Positions 15,073 through 23,353 of a stretch of 45,022 bases of DNA are shown here, in pieces. The translations under genes were made by a program, and so were the position numbers. Source of the DNA: CALREA01 sp041674865 (lineage in GTDB: Bacteria; Patescibacteriota; Gracilibacteria; UBA1369; UBA12463); the NCBI GenBank assembly GCA_041674865.1, contig JBAYUX010000003.1, forward strand, positions 1-45,022, given 5' to 3'. The notes beneath the pieces are model-generated. The model was given only the letters and a program-made list of their open reading frames with translations. It was not told the DNA's origin and did no database searches. Within the stretch, counting starts at the first letter, position 1, and each line of letters opens with the position of its first letter.

Positions 15073-17730
15073 ATGCCTGTTTCGCCTCATCATTCAGAAG
15101 ATATTCTTAAAAATCGTCCGATAAAAATTCTGGCGCTTGGGTATTATGGCGCGAGGAATATTGGCGACGAGCTTCTTTTGGCGAATCTCATTAGCTGGTC
15201 GCATGAGCAACATGCCGAGGTAACGGCTTTGAGTTTTGACCCGGCGTGCACGAAAGATATTCATCATATTGATGCGGTAAGCTGGAATGATTTGGATGAC
15301 ATTGTGCGACGCATGAAAGAGAGTGACCTTTTTGTTATTGGCGGCGGAGGTATTTTTCAGGATCGCGATTCGTTGAATTCAAAGGATCTTGAGATCTTTC
15401 CCGCGAAGGGCGTTACGCTCTATGCACAGCTCTTTTTCCTGGCTCGCCAACTCGGCCTTCCGACACTTCTTCTCGCTCAAGGCATTGGTCCGATCGCGAC
15501 ATCTGATGCCTCTCATATTGTTCGTGATGTTTTTTCTCAAGCAACGGACATTTCTCTACGTGATGAACCTTCTAAGCTTTTCCTTGAGAAACTCGGTTTG
15601 AATCGCCCAATTATTATCGCTCCAGATCCAATTTGGCATCACTCGCTACGTCACAATCGAGATATTCCCTTCCTCAAAGAACTCTCTTCGTCGAAAAAGA
15701 CATTGGCCCTCATGATGCGCAACTGGCCGAACGAAGGCGATTGGGAAGATGCATTTGTGCAATCATTGAATCAATATGCCTCGGAAGATTGGGAGTTTTT
15801 GTGGATCCCCTTTCAACCATCTCTCCGATCGACACCAACTTCCGACATTGCAATGATCGATCATCTTATTGAAAAACTTGGATCGAATCATAAACATATT
15901 ATTTATAAATATCCTGTTATTGAGGATGTTGAGGCGGTTTTAGCACGATGTGATGCGGCAATAGCGATGAGGCTCCATGGTCTGATTCTTGCTCTCAAGG
16001 CGGGCCTACCAACTATCGCCCTTGAATATGATCGCAAAGTGAGCGAGGCCGCCACCATGGCAGAACTTAAAAATGAACAACGCGTTTCCTTTTTCGATCC
16101 TCCTGAAAAAATAACATTTGCGATACGAACTCTTTTGGATGAAAAAACTCGCGGAGATTTTTTACCATCACGCGAACGTATCAAGCATCTCGGACAAGAG
16201 GCGCTCATTCACAAAAATCTCCTCACGAACATGATTTCTTCTTACGCTTCGGAAGGCAAAAAAAATGATACCGAATCCGCCCACTCTCCCGACTGGCTCT
16301 CTCTCTGGGGAACTCACCGACCTTCAAAAATATCTCTATTTCAAGCCACTATTAAGGGAATTCTTCGATCGCGTCTCTATGCGTTTAATAAGTTTCTTTA
16401 TAATGTGAATATGTTCTTCGAGATGGTTGCATTACAAGGACTTTCAGGAGCTTTTCGTAAGGTGTATCAAAAAATATTCAAAACAAAATCGTCTTGTCTT
16501 CGCGTGAACCCATACCATCAAATTTCTTTGTTAAAGGATATCCCCGTAGAAGTTATTTCTCGATTTACTCCTGCTATTTATTCTGAGTCTTTACCATACT
16601 CGTGCATTACGACGATCAAGAATGAAGAAAAAACCATTGAGACTTTTTTACGCTCTATCGAGCAGCTCACCCTTCCTCCATCTGAACTTATTATTATTGA
16701 TGGCGGAAGTACCGACCGAACTTCAGAGATCGTTCAAGATGCGATTGGTCAACTTCCATTCAAAGTAGTCTATCACGAGGCCGGTCCGATCAACATCGCT
16801 GAAGGAAGAAATATTGGCTTACATAAGGCAAGTAATGAGGTTGTTCTTTTTGTTGATGCGGGCTGCTTGTTTGGTCCTGACTTCGCATTGCAGATGGTTG
16901 GACCGATGTTTTCTCCCGAGGGTGAAGTCAGTGATGCCGTCGATCTCGTCGGAGGCATTTATACTCCGATATATATGAATCGCTACGTCTTCAAACTCAT
17001 TCACGACTGGAAAACGTATACAGATTGGAATGGATATCTTCCATCTGCTCGTGCTATTTGTGCCAAGAGATCTCTCTGCTTGAGTATTGGCGGGTTCCCG
17101 GAATATCTCAATCTGACTGGTGAAGATACACTCTTCGATGTTCTCTATAGAAGAGTTTCTCAAAAGTGGATTATCAATAAAGCGGCATCTGTGCAGTGGA
17201 ACAATCCAGACACTGCAACTGCGGCACAAAAACTTGAATACCGATATGGTTTCGGAAGTGGCCAGTCGGGTGTTGGTGATTTTTATCTCTACGATCAGCT
17301 TGCTGAATACCTCAAGGGACGATCAATAGATGACTTCAATTCCTCTTCGCCTCGAGTTTCCGGATATCTCAAAGGCCGCTTAGAAAAGCCAAAAATGGAG
17401 ATTGAAAAACGTTCTGTGAAGAATATTTCGCTTATCTTTTCTGACGTACCACTCTCTCATTCTGAAAATATTCAACTGGTTACAGACCTCACTAATAAAC
17501 ATCATAAAGTTCTCTTTATTTTTGCAGGAGACTATGGCGACACTACGACAAAAATATTCTTGGATGTCGACTACACGCTCCTCGAATGCTATGACGTGAA
17601 CGACTTTTCTGTTGCGGACTTTGGTGGTCGTTACGGTGGGTATTCAGATATTCACCTTTCTCTCATCAATAAATCAGCTCATCCAAAAGCCCAAGAGATT
17701 ATAGAGAACCTCCAGAAGCGTCTTGGTTAA
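15073..17730 (+). CDS. CsaB-like polysaccharide pyruvyltransferase fused to a GT2 glycosyltransferase
   Basis: This 885-residue protein joins two enzymes. Residues about 17-400 match the polysaccharide pyruvyltransferase family (CsaB/WcaK): ALGYYGARNIGDELLL at the start, FVIGGGGIFQD, LLLAQGIGPI, ISLRDEPS and AIAMRLHGLILALKAGLPTIALEYDRKV. CsaB enzymes put ketal-linked pyruvate on wall glycans that anchor SLH-domain S-layer proteins. After a linker (about 400-500), residues about 505-720 form a family 2 glycosyltransferase: SCITTIKNEEKTIETFLRS, IIDGGSTDRTSEI, and LFVDAGC in place of the usual DxD/DAD metal site, then GGFPEYLNLTGEDTLF with the catalytic Glu-Asp. A further small domain (about 775-885) is unassigned. 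The neighbouring flippase supports a role in surface-glycan assembly. No membrane segment is evident. Confidence 0.87.
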   Translation: MPVSPHHSEDILKNRPIKILALGYYGARNIGDELLLANLISWSHEQHAEVTALSFDPACTKDIHHIDAVSWNDLDDIVRRMKESDLFVIGGGGIFQDRDSLNSKDLEIFPAKGVTLYAQLFFLARQLGLPTLLLAQGIGPIATSDASHIVRDVFSQATDISLRDEPSKLFLEKLGLNRPIIIAPDPIWHHSLRHNRDIPFLKELSSSKKTLALMMRNWPNEGDWEDAFVQSLNQYASEDWEFLWIPFQPSLRSTPTSDIAMIDHLIEKLGSNHKHIIYKYPVIEDVEAVLARCDAAIAMRLHGLILALKAGLPTIALEYDRKVSEAATMAELKNEQRVSFFDPPEKITFAIRTLLDEKTRGDFLPSRERIKHLGQEALIHKNLLTNMISSYASEGKKNDTESAHSPDWLSLWGTHRPSKISLFQATIKGILRSRLYAFNKFLYNVNMFFEMVALQGLSGAFRKVYQKIFKTKSSCLRVNPYHQISLLKDIPVEVISRFTPAIYSESLPYSCITTIKNEEKTIETFLRSIEQLTLPPSELIIIDGGSTDRTSEIVQDAIGQLPFKVVYHEAGPINIAEGRNIGLHKASNEVVLFVDAGCLFGPDFALQMVGPMFSPEGEVSDAVDLVGGIYTPIYMNRYVFKLIHDWKTYTDWNGYLPSARAICAKRSLCLSIGGFPEYLNLTGEDTLFDVLYRRVSQKWIINKAASVQWNNPDTATAAQKLEYRYGFGSGQSGVGDFYLYDQLAEYLKGRSIDDFNSSSPRVSGYLKGRLEKPKMEIEKRSVKNISLIFSDVPLSHSENIQLVTDLTNKHHKVLFIFAGDYGDTTTKIFLDVDYTLLECYDVNDFSVADFGGRYGGYSDIHLSLINKSAHPKAQEIIENLQKRLG

Positions 17731-17745
17731 ATACTTGATTAAATC

Positions 17746-19287
17746 TTAGAACCCGTCCGAAGGAAATGATGACTCTCTCGACTCCTCCGCTGATTCAACA
17801 ACCATAGCCTTTGGCTTTCTGATCATATTGATCATGTCTTTCGAAATAGCCTTGGTAAGAAAGAGCATTCCTACGTAAATTACTCCACCGAGGGGAACGA
17901 GAATCAAGACACTCTTATTCTGTAAGTGTGTGAAAAGTGGCTCCCTGATGGCGTAAATTACTCCTGCCATCGTCAAGGCGGATACGATTATTTTCAATGT
18001 ATTCGTGAAGTTGAGTTTAAACTTCAAATAATGTTTTGCGAGAAGGTACGAGGCAACGGCCATATATCCTTCTGTGATCACGTTTCCATACGCCGCGGCA
18101 AGAACACCGAAACGTGGAATAAGCGTGAAACTAAAGATCACAATAAATGTCGTACCGATAATATTTCGGAGTAAGATTTTCATCTGATGATCGGCGGCGA
18201 TGAGGATGAATGCAAAGAGACTATTAATGAAAGAAAAGCTCAGCGCGAAGATCAAAATCGGCAAGACGGTATCTGATCCATGAATGCCCGCGTGACTCAA
18301 AAACTCTGGGCTACTAATAATAGAAACGATTGGATAGGCCAAGATGAAGGTTCCAAAAACAATCGGCAAAGATCCCATAACCAAGAAGTCGAAGGCGAAT
18401 TGAATAATCTTCTGATGACTTCCATCTCGTCGATGAATGGCTTGTGTTAGGGGCGGAAGTACGGCGTTCATGAAGTACAACGGGATAATTCCGACCGCCT
18501 CGAGCATACGCATCGGCACGCCGTAAATTCCAACCTCTGCCTTCGTTCGCAAAATAGAAAGTGCGAAGGATCCGATACGAAACGATACTGTATTCAGTAT
18601 TAGTGCAAGACCATACGGAAGGGCTTTGATGAGAATGCTCTTCGCATAGGCCTTATCGAACTGGAATCGAATAGGCACAAACTTCCTCGCGTAATGCCAC
18701 GTCACGGCGAGCATCGCAACATTCCCCATAATTCCTGCGACGATGAACTGAAAAAATCCGAAGCTCTGATCTACCGGACGTAGGATGTAGACGATAAAAA
18801 CCATGTAAGACAGGCTCACGAGCTTCCCAATCACCGATCCGAGGGAGTTATACTCCATCTTCAAATTCACTTGGAGGACGGCTGAAATAACGGTTGTGAG
18901 GATATTGCAGAAAGCCGCAAGGCCAGCGAGCATGACTGCAGGTGGAATGTGTGTCCCTTGATATTGAGGAATGAAGAACGAGACAAATGCCGCGATCGAG
19001 ATCGTAAAAATCGCAAAGACCGTTCGAATCGTTAAGACGTTTCCCATGATCTTCGGGATCTCATCCTTGTCCTTTGACATCTCTCGAATTCCAATCGTGT
19101 AGAGACCGAGGTCAGCAATAATGCTAAATAGAGCCAAATAATCGAAGGCTGTCGTGTACTCACCGTATCCCGTTTTTCCGAGATAACTCGTAATGATCTT
19201 GATAATGAAAACTCCGATCAGCGCAACACAAGCCTTCCCAATAACTTGAGAGACCGTATTAAAAAGAATTTTTCGGGCGGTGGACAC
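17746..19287 (-). CDS. Wzx-type polysaccharide flippase
   Basis: The 513-residue product is an integral membrane protein with about 12-14 hydrophobic helices, starting with NTVSQVIGKACVALIGVFII and TSYLGKTGYGEYTTAFDYL, the typical opening of polysaccharide exporters of the MOP superfamily (Wzx/RfbX). Such proteins flip lipid-linked glycans across the cytoplasmic membrane. Helical segments with few charges continue to about residue 490, followed by a charged cytoplasmic tail. MurJ is a less likely alternative because the characteristic MurJ charge motifs are not apparent. It is convergent with the pyruvyltransferase/GT2 gene (15 bases between stops), and the pair suggests one surface-glycan pathway. 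A TATAAT box on the minus strand at 19347-19342 and a hairpin near the predicted mRNA start (19317-19334) are the only control signals seen. Confidence 0.88.
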   Translation of the reverse strand: MSTARKILFNTVSQVIGKACVALIGVFIIKIITSYLGKTGYGEYTTAFDYLALFSIIADLGLYTIGIREMSKDKDEIPKIMGNVLTIRTVFAIFTISIAAFVSFFIPQYQGTHIPPAVMLAGLAAFCNILTTVISAVLQVNLKMEYNSLGSVIGKLVSLSYMVFIVYILRPVDQSFGFFQFIVAGIMGNVAMLAVTWHYARKFVPIRFQFDKAYAKSILIKALPYGLALILNTVSFRIGSFALSILRTKAEVGIYGVPMRMLEAVGIIPLYFMNAVLPPLTQAIHRRDGSHQKIIQFAFDFLVMGSLPIVFGTFILAYPIVSIISSPEFLSHAGIHGSDTVLPILIFALSFSFINSLFAFILIAADHQMKILLRNIIGTTFIVIFSFTLIPRFGVLAAAYGNVITEGYMAVASYLLAKHYLKFKLNFTNTLKIIVSALTMAGVIYAIREPLFTHLQNKSVLILVPLGGVIYVGMLFLTKAISKDMINMIRKPKAMVVESAEESRESSFPSDGF

Positions 19288-19404
19288 CGTGTAATTTTTA
19301 TAACAATAAAGCGCTTTCGCATTTCAAAAATGCGTCTGTAGATTATAGGAAACTGACGAATTTTACCAGTTCTCCATTTTCATCTATCTCGATTTCCCCA
19401 TTTC

Positions 19405-19440
19405 AAAAATTCCCACCTATACTTTCGTAGAGATGGGAAT
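19405..19440 (-). terminator. Intrinsic terminator of rplS
   Basis: Read leftward, ATTCCCA and TGGGAAT pair around a loop containing further TCTCTA/TATAGG pairing, directly followed by a run of T. It lies about 43 bases after the rplS stop. Confidence 0.75.
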
Positions 19441-19482
19441 ATATTTTATTGTTTTGGTGCGCGGTGCGCTTGTGTGCCAGAA

Positions 19483-19920
19483 TTACTCTGCCTTTGCTTC
19501 TTCTGCTGCTACTTCTTCAACAACTGGAGCCTCGACTGCTGCTACAACTTCATCTGGAGCTGATGCCTCCTCTCGGATCATCGTTTCCTTAAGACGACCA
19601 GCCTTTCCAACGGCTGTTCGGAGGTAGTAAAGCTTTGCTCGTCGAACGGTAGCTTCTTTCTTGAGAACGATCTTTTCGATCGTTGAACCGTAGATTGGGT
19701 AGACTTTTTCAACACCAACGCCGTCAACAACCTTTCGTACTGTGAATGTCTTGTGAACTCCTGTTCCGCTTCCTACAGCGAGAACGATACCCTCAAACAT
19801 CTGTGTTCGCTCTTTTTCGCCTTCTTTAATACGCTGGTAGACACGTACGGTCATACCTGGCTTCATGTCTGGAACCTTCTTCTTAAGTGTTTCGCCGTGA
19901 ATAATGTCGAGTGCTTTCAT
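19483..19920 (-). CDS. rplS: 50S ribosomal protein L19
   Basis: bL19 (145 residues) sits at the subunit interface of the large ribosomal subunit. The family core is complete: PDMKPGMTVRVYQRIKEGEKERTQMFEGIVLAVGSG, FTVRKVVDGVGVEKVYP and RRAKLYYLR near residue 100. A 30-residue Ala/Val/Glu-rich acidic tail after about residue 115 extends it beyond the usual 115. It has its own promoter and a good terminator, so it is a single-gene unit; the usual neighbours trmD and rimM are absent. The leader has no Shine-Dalgarno. Identification is certain. Confidence 0.97.
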   Translation of the reverse strand: MKALDIIHGETLKKKVPDMKPGMTVRVYQRIKEGEKERTQMFEGIVLAVGSGTGVHKTFTVRKVVDGVGVEKVYPIYGSTIEKIVLKKEATVRRAKLYYLRTAVGKAGRLKETMIREEASAPDEVVAAVEAPVVEEVAAEEAKAE

Positions 19921-19948
19921 AGATTTGAGAAAATTAGAGTGCGGGGAG

Positions 19949-19977
19949 ATTATATGGATTTAGCTTATGAATTGCAA
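19949..19977 (-). promoter_or_regulatory. Promoter of rplS
   Basis: On the minus strand TTGCAA (19977-19972) and a perfect TATAAT (19954-19949) have 17-base spacing. An AGCTGAAA motif (19989-19996) lies just upstream. Confidence 0.75.
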
Positions 19978-20027
19978 GGCAAATATAAAGCTGAAATTAG
20001 CTCTAGCGAGTCCATTTTGGTGGCCGT

Positions 20028-20603
20028 CTAGCTCTCGACCAGCTCTGGAATCGTCATTTTGTTGATAGCGACGATGTTTTCGGTGTCCTTGAGAATATCT
20101 GTCAGGAAGCGATCTTTGCACTCCAAGCGGTAAAGGAAGTCGTCCTTCGTGAGGATGCTGTAGCGAACTGGGCGCTTGGTTGCGACCTCTGAGTTGAGAA
20201 TCGTCTCGAGACGGTCTTTGTTGATCTCATTTCCAACCATAAGAAGGTCGACGGTTGAGTTTTTGTTCACGAAAATGCCGCTTAGTACCATGTAGTCGAT
20301 ATCTCCACACTTCGAGATCTTCTTGGAGATCTCCTCGTGGTTGCTCATAGTTTTCAAGATGAGGCTCCTGAGTTCGTGGAAAACGACGAAGTTCTTATCG
20401 ACGACGTAGAACTTTTTTCGGTTCTTGAATTTGCTCTTTAAGATGCCAATTTTCTTGAGATTATCGAGCTCGCGGCGGACAGAGTTGATCTGTTCGTCGA
20501 GCTTTCGCGTCAACTCTCGGATGAAATACTCATCGTCCGGATGGAGAAGAAACAGCGTCAGTAACTTGATTCTGGTGCTTGAGGTAAAGAGTCTTTTAAG
20601 CAT
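20028..20603 (-). CDS. Winged-helix transcriptional regulator with C-terminal nucleotidyltransferase-like domain
   Basis: This 191-residue protein has an N-terminal winged helix (about 1-70): RLFTSSTRIKLLTLFLLHPDDEYFIRELTRKLDEQINSVRRELDNLKKIGIL is an ArsR/MarR-like helix-turn-helix, followed by a basic wing (KSKFKNRKKFYVV). Residues about 95-190 resemble a degenerate MNT-type nucleotidyltransferase fold (YMVLSGIFVNKNSTVDLLMVG), as in the HTH-plus-NTase regulators common in CPR genomes; the catalytic GSxARG/DxD signature is not evident, so it may only bind a ligand. The ATG at 20603 is preferred over that at 20609 because the -10 box ends 4-5 bases before the latter. An 11-base inverted repeat covers this promoter, consistent with autoregulation. 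The target genes are unknown. Confidence 0.68.
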   Translation of the reverse strand: MLKRLFTSSTRIKLLTLFLLHPDDEYFIRELTRKLDEQINSVRRELDNLKKIGILKSKFKNRKKFYVVDKNFVVFHELRSLILKTMSNHEEISKKISKCGDIDYMVLSGIFVNKNSTVDLLMVGNEINKDRLETILNSEVATKRPVRYSILTKDDFLYRLECKDRFLTDILKDTENIVAINKMTIPELVES

Positions 20604-20611
20604 GTACACAT

Positions 20612-20644
20612 AAATTATACAGGGCTGTCAGCACTGTATAATTT
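20612..20644. repeat. 11-bp inverted repeat at the regulator promoter
   Basis: AAATTATACAG (20612-20622) and CTGTATAATTT (20634-20644) are perfect inverted arms with an 11-base centre, so the half-sites are 22 bases apart (two helical turns). The minus-strand TATAAT (20619-20614) lies inside one arm. It is placed for autoregulation; being just after tig, it could also serve as a terminator. Confidence 0.65.
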
Positions 20645-20663
20645 TTTGTATCACAACGCAATA

Positions 20664-21959
20664 TTATTTTGCGTCTGGTGTTGTATCGAGGAGCTTGTCG
20701 AAGAGTTTTCGGAGCATAGCTCGGTTCTTGATTCGAAGAAGCATCTGCTGATTTCCCTTGAATTCTTTCTTTGCTTTTTCTCGTTCTGCCTCTGGATAGC
20801 TTCCTGTGATCTCTTCGAGCTCCATGTCGATATCCTTGTCGTCGGCTTCGATCTTTTCCTCGGTGAAGAGGAACTGGAGTGCAAGACGGATCTTGATACG
20901 CTTTTCAGCCTCCTTTCGGTTGTCCTTCATGAGATCCTCCATCGTCTTCTTTGTTGTCTTCAAGTACATATCGAAGGCAATTCCCTTTTCTGTAAGGTCG
21001 GCCTTCAAGTCTTCGATGATGTACTCAACTTCTTCGTCGATGAGCTGCTCTGGAATCTCAGCCTCTGTTCGCTCGAGAAGTGCCTCGAGAAGCTTGTCCT
21101 CCTGCTTCATTCGAACTTCGTTTTTTCGCTGACCTTCGAGGTTTCCTCGGATTTCCTTCGTGAGCTCTGCAAGTGTCTTTTTCTCACCAACAACCTGTTC
21201 TACGAACTCATCATTGAGCTCTGGAAGCTTTGGTTCGTCTGCTTTCTGCATCGTTGTCTCGAAATTAACGACCTTTCCCTGGAAGTGTGCTGCGTGGTAG
21301 TCCTTTGGGAAGGTGACTTGGAAGGTCTTCGTCTCCCCTATCTTCATACCCTCAAGGTTTTCTTCGAATCCAGGAATAAGCGTATTTTCACCAACAACGA
21401 GTGGGTGATTTTTGCTTGCCGTTCCCTCGATTGCTACTCCCTCTGTGTCTGTTCCATTGAAGTCGATCTCAACTCGGTCACCCTTCTTTATTGGTCGATC
21501 TGTGACTGGAGTGTAGGTTGCGTAGTGCTTTCGGAGATTGTCGAAGACGCTATCAACGTCCTTGTCCTCAACCTTTGCTGTGTCGACGTCGATTTTGACG
21601 TTCTTGTAGTTCGTGACTTTTACATCTGGAAGGAGAGCGACGATCGCCTCATATGTAAATGGCTCCTCAGTAAGAATGTTGACCTGTGGTCGTGAAACTA
21701 CTGGAAGTTTTTCGTCTGTTACAGCTTTAGAATAGGTAACTGGAAGGGCAAGGTCGATCATCTGCTTCGTAATCGCTGCATCGCCAACATGAAGCTTCAC
21801 GACATCATATCCAGCCGTTCCTGGTCGGAATCCTGGAATCTTGACCTGCTCGCTGAGGCGCTTTGCTGCCTGCTGTTTGTATTGTTGTACTTCTTGCTCG
21901 TCGAGCTCAATAATCAGCTTTACCTGTGACTTTCCGAGAACTTCTTTCGTGACTTTCAT
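20664..21959 (-). CDS. tig: Trigger factor
   Basis: Trigger factor (431 residues) is the ribosome-bound chaperone and peptidyl-prolyl isomerase that meets nascent chains at the exit tunnel. The N-terminal ribosome-binding domain holds the signature as PGFRPGTAGYD (usual GFRxGKxP, so the last conserved Pro is lost). The FKBP-type isomerase domain follows (about 150-245, with KKGDRVEIDFNGT and FPKDYHAAHFQGKVVNFET), then the helical C-terminal domain (to about 425). Length and order are normal. It has its own promoter and is divergent from the 22-kb gene cluster. The leader is about 35 bases. Confidence 0.96.
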   Translation of the reverse strand: MKVTKEVLGKSQVKLIIELDEQEVQQYKQQAAKRLSEQVKIPGFRPGTAGYDVVKLHVGDAAITKQMIDLALPVTYSKAVTDEKLPVVSRPQVNILTEEPFTYEAIVALLPDVKVTNYKNVKIDVDTAKVEDKDVDSVFDNLRKHYATYTPVTDRPIKKGDRVEIDFNGTDTEGVAIEGTASKNHPLVVGENTLIPGFEENLEGMKIGETKTFQVTFPKDYHAAHFQGKVVNFETTMQKADEPKLPELNDEFVEQVVGEKKTLAELTKEIRGNLEGQRKNEVRMKQEDKLLEALLERTEAEIPEQLIDEEVEYIIEDLKADLTEKGIAFDMYLKTTKKTMEDLMKDNRKEAEKRIKIRLALQFLFTEEKIEADDKDIDMELEEITGSYPEAEREKAKKEFKGNQQMLLRIKNRAMLRKLFDKLLDTTPDAK

Positions 21960-22001
21960 GGTTTGAGGGCTAAAAAGTGAATGTGCAAAATTTGCTGGTA
22001 G

Positions 22002-22030
22002 ATACTATCAACATTTTTTCGGCTTGTAAA
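22002..22030 (-). promoter_or_regulatory. Promoter of tig
   Basis: On the minus strand TTTACA (22030-22025) and TAGTAT (22007-22002) have 17-base spacing. Confidence 0.6.
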
Positions 22031-22063
22031 TTGGTAAATCGTGTTCTTTTGGCCCCTAAGCAG

Positions 22064-22092
22064 TTGACGCCACTGACCAGAAAGCATAACAA
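22064..22092 (+). promoter_or_regulatory. Putative promoter of the 22-26 kb gene pair
   Basis: TTGACG (22064-22069) and TAACAA (22087-22092) are 17 bases apart. Transcription would start near 22099, after the first ATG (22092), which argues for translation from the ATG at 22116. Confidence 0.45.
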
Positions 22093-23348
22093 TGATCTCT
22101 TCTAATGTTCCAAATATGGGAGTGGATGATAAAAACAACCGCGTCGGCAGCGTCCTCGACAAAAGACTTCACGGCGTCCCCACAGAATTCGGCGTTTCAG
22201 ATGCCGGGCAGATGTTGAAAATGGGAAAGCAACAGGTTGAGCTACTTGAGGAGATGACAAGAAGACAAAGGGTCCAATCTCCGACGCCTTCGACTTCAAT
22301 GCAATCACCGCAGGTTAATGTTACTCCTCAGGTACATATCGATATTCCAAATGTAGCTCGAGAACTTAATCCTCAATTTAGCTCTCTTGTAGAGGGGCAG
22401 CAAGAATTAGCTGAGGCAGTAAGGGAATCTGGGTATTATGGTCAACTAGCCCTTCAGGAATCACGTCTACAAAATCATGCTCTCGCAAATCTCGATGGAC
22501 GAGCACAAGAAGCTCATGGACAAAGAAATGCTGCTCTCGGCATTCTATCCCGATCCCTCATGGAGCATGAAAAAGTATCTCAACTTCTTCAAATCGGAGA
22601 TCAATTTCTCTTTGAAGGAAATCAAATCGCTCAGGCGGGCAATGCAAAATTAGATGCAATCAATGGCGCGTTACTAAGTGGATTTGGTGAAATAGGTGCT
22701 GGAATTTCTGCATTAACAGCTCAACAAGTTGCCTCAACAGCAGCTCTTATACATCAAATGCGTGGCTCTGAGGATGTGTTTCTATGGGCTCAACGAGAGC
22801 AACATTCTCAATTAAGAAGCGCAATTCATACTTTGCAAAATCCCCGCGCTGCTCAATCTCTGGAATCTTGGAGAATTGGAGAAACTGCAAGACAAGCGGG
22901 AAGATTTCAAGTTGCTCAGGTTGTATTTCAACAAAGTCTCGAGGCCAACCCTACGAATGCTCGAAGTTATTATTCGTTAGCTATGATGGCCCTTGATCAG
23001 CAATCTCCCGATCTTGCTGGACCACTACTAGACGAGGCAATTGCGTTCTCGGTATCTGAGCCAAGATTTCATGCAGCACTCCTTCTTCTTCGTGGAAAAA
23101 TAGATCGCATGAATGGCAATATGCCACATGCGCTCCGATTTGTTTTTGCATCGCTTTCTGAAAATAATACAAATCTAGAAGCATGGTATGAACTTGCGGT
23201 TATATACGCAATGATGGGAGATAACGGAAATGCACTCTACTGCGTGCGTAATTTAGCCACCGCTGCTCGGAAAAGATCTTTAGAATATATGGCAAAAATA
23301 TTCAGCAATCCAATCTTGTTTAAATTTATTCCTTACTTGTCTCAATAA
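22092..23348 (+). CDS. TPR-containing protein of unknown function
   Basis: The product (418 residues) has no signal peptide or membrane helix. Residues about 40-115 are Gln/Pro-rich and likely disordered. Residues about 115-265 are helical with many Gln/Ala, possibly coiled coil. Residues about 280-400 contain about three tetratricopeptide-like repeats: GETARQAGRFQVAQVVFQQS followed by LEANPTNARSYYSLAMMALD, then AALLLLRGKIDRMNGNMPHAL and EAWYELAVIYAMMGDNGNAL. TPR arrays bind partner proteins. The ATG at 22116 may be the true start (see the promoter). The next gene, encoding a peptidoglycan-binding-repeat protein, begins 5 bases after the stop, so the two are surely cotranscribed and probably act together. 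No named family recognised. Confidence 0.65.
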   Translation: MISSNVPNMGVDDKNNRVGSVLDKRLHGVPTEFGVSDAGQMLKMGKQQVELLEEMTRRQRVQSPTPSTSMQSPQVNVTPQVHIDIPNVARELNPQFSSLVEGQQELAEAVRESGYYGQLALQESRLQNHALANLDGRAQEAHGQRNAALGILSRSLMEHEKVSQLLQIGDQFLFEGNQIAQAGNAKLDAINGALLSGFGEIGAGISALTAQQVASTAALIHQMRGSEDVFLWAQREQHSQLRSAIHTLQNPRAAQSLESWRIGETARQAGRFQVAQVVFQQSLEANPTNARSYYSLAMMALDQQSPDLAGPLLDEAIAFSVSEPRFHAALLLLRGKIDRMNGNMPHALRFVFASLSENNTNLEAWYELAVIYAMMGDNGNALYCVRNLATAARKRSLEYMAKIFSNPILFKFIPYLSQ

Positions 23349-23353
23349 TTTCA

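Noticed and set aside
20646..21695. A 349-codon open frame on the plus strand
   Set aside because: It is antisense to trigger factor, has a biased Cys/Leu/Phe composition and matches no family; it is a shadow of tig.
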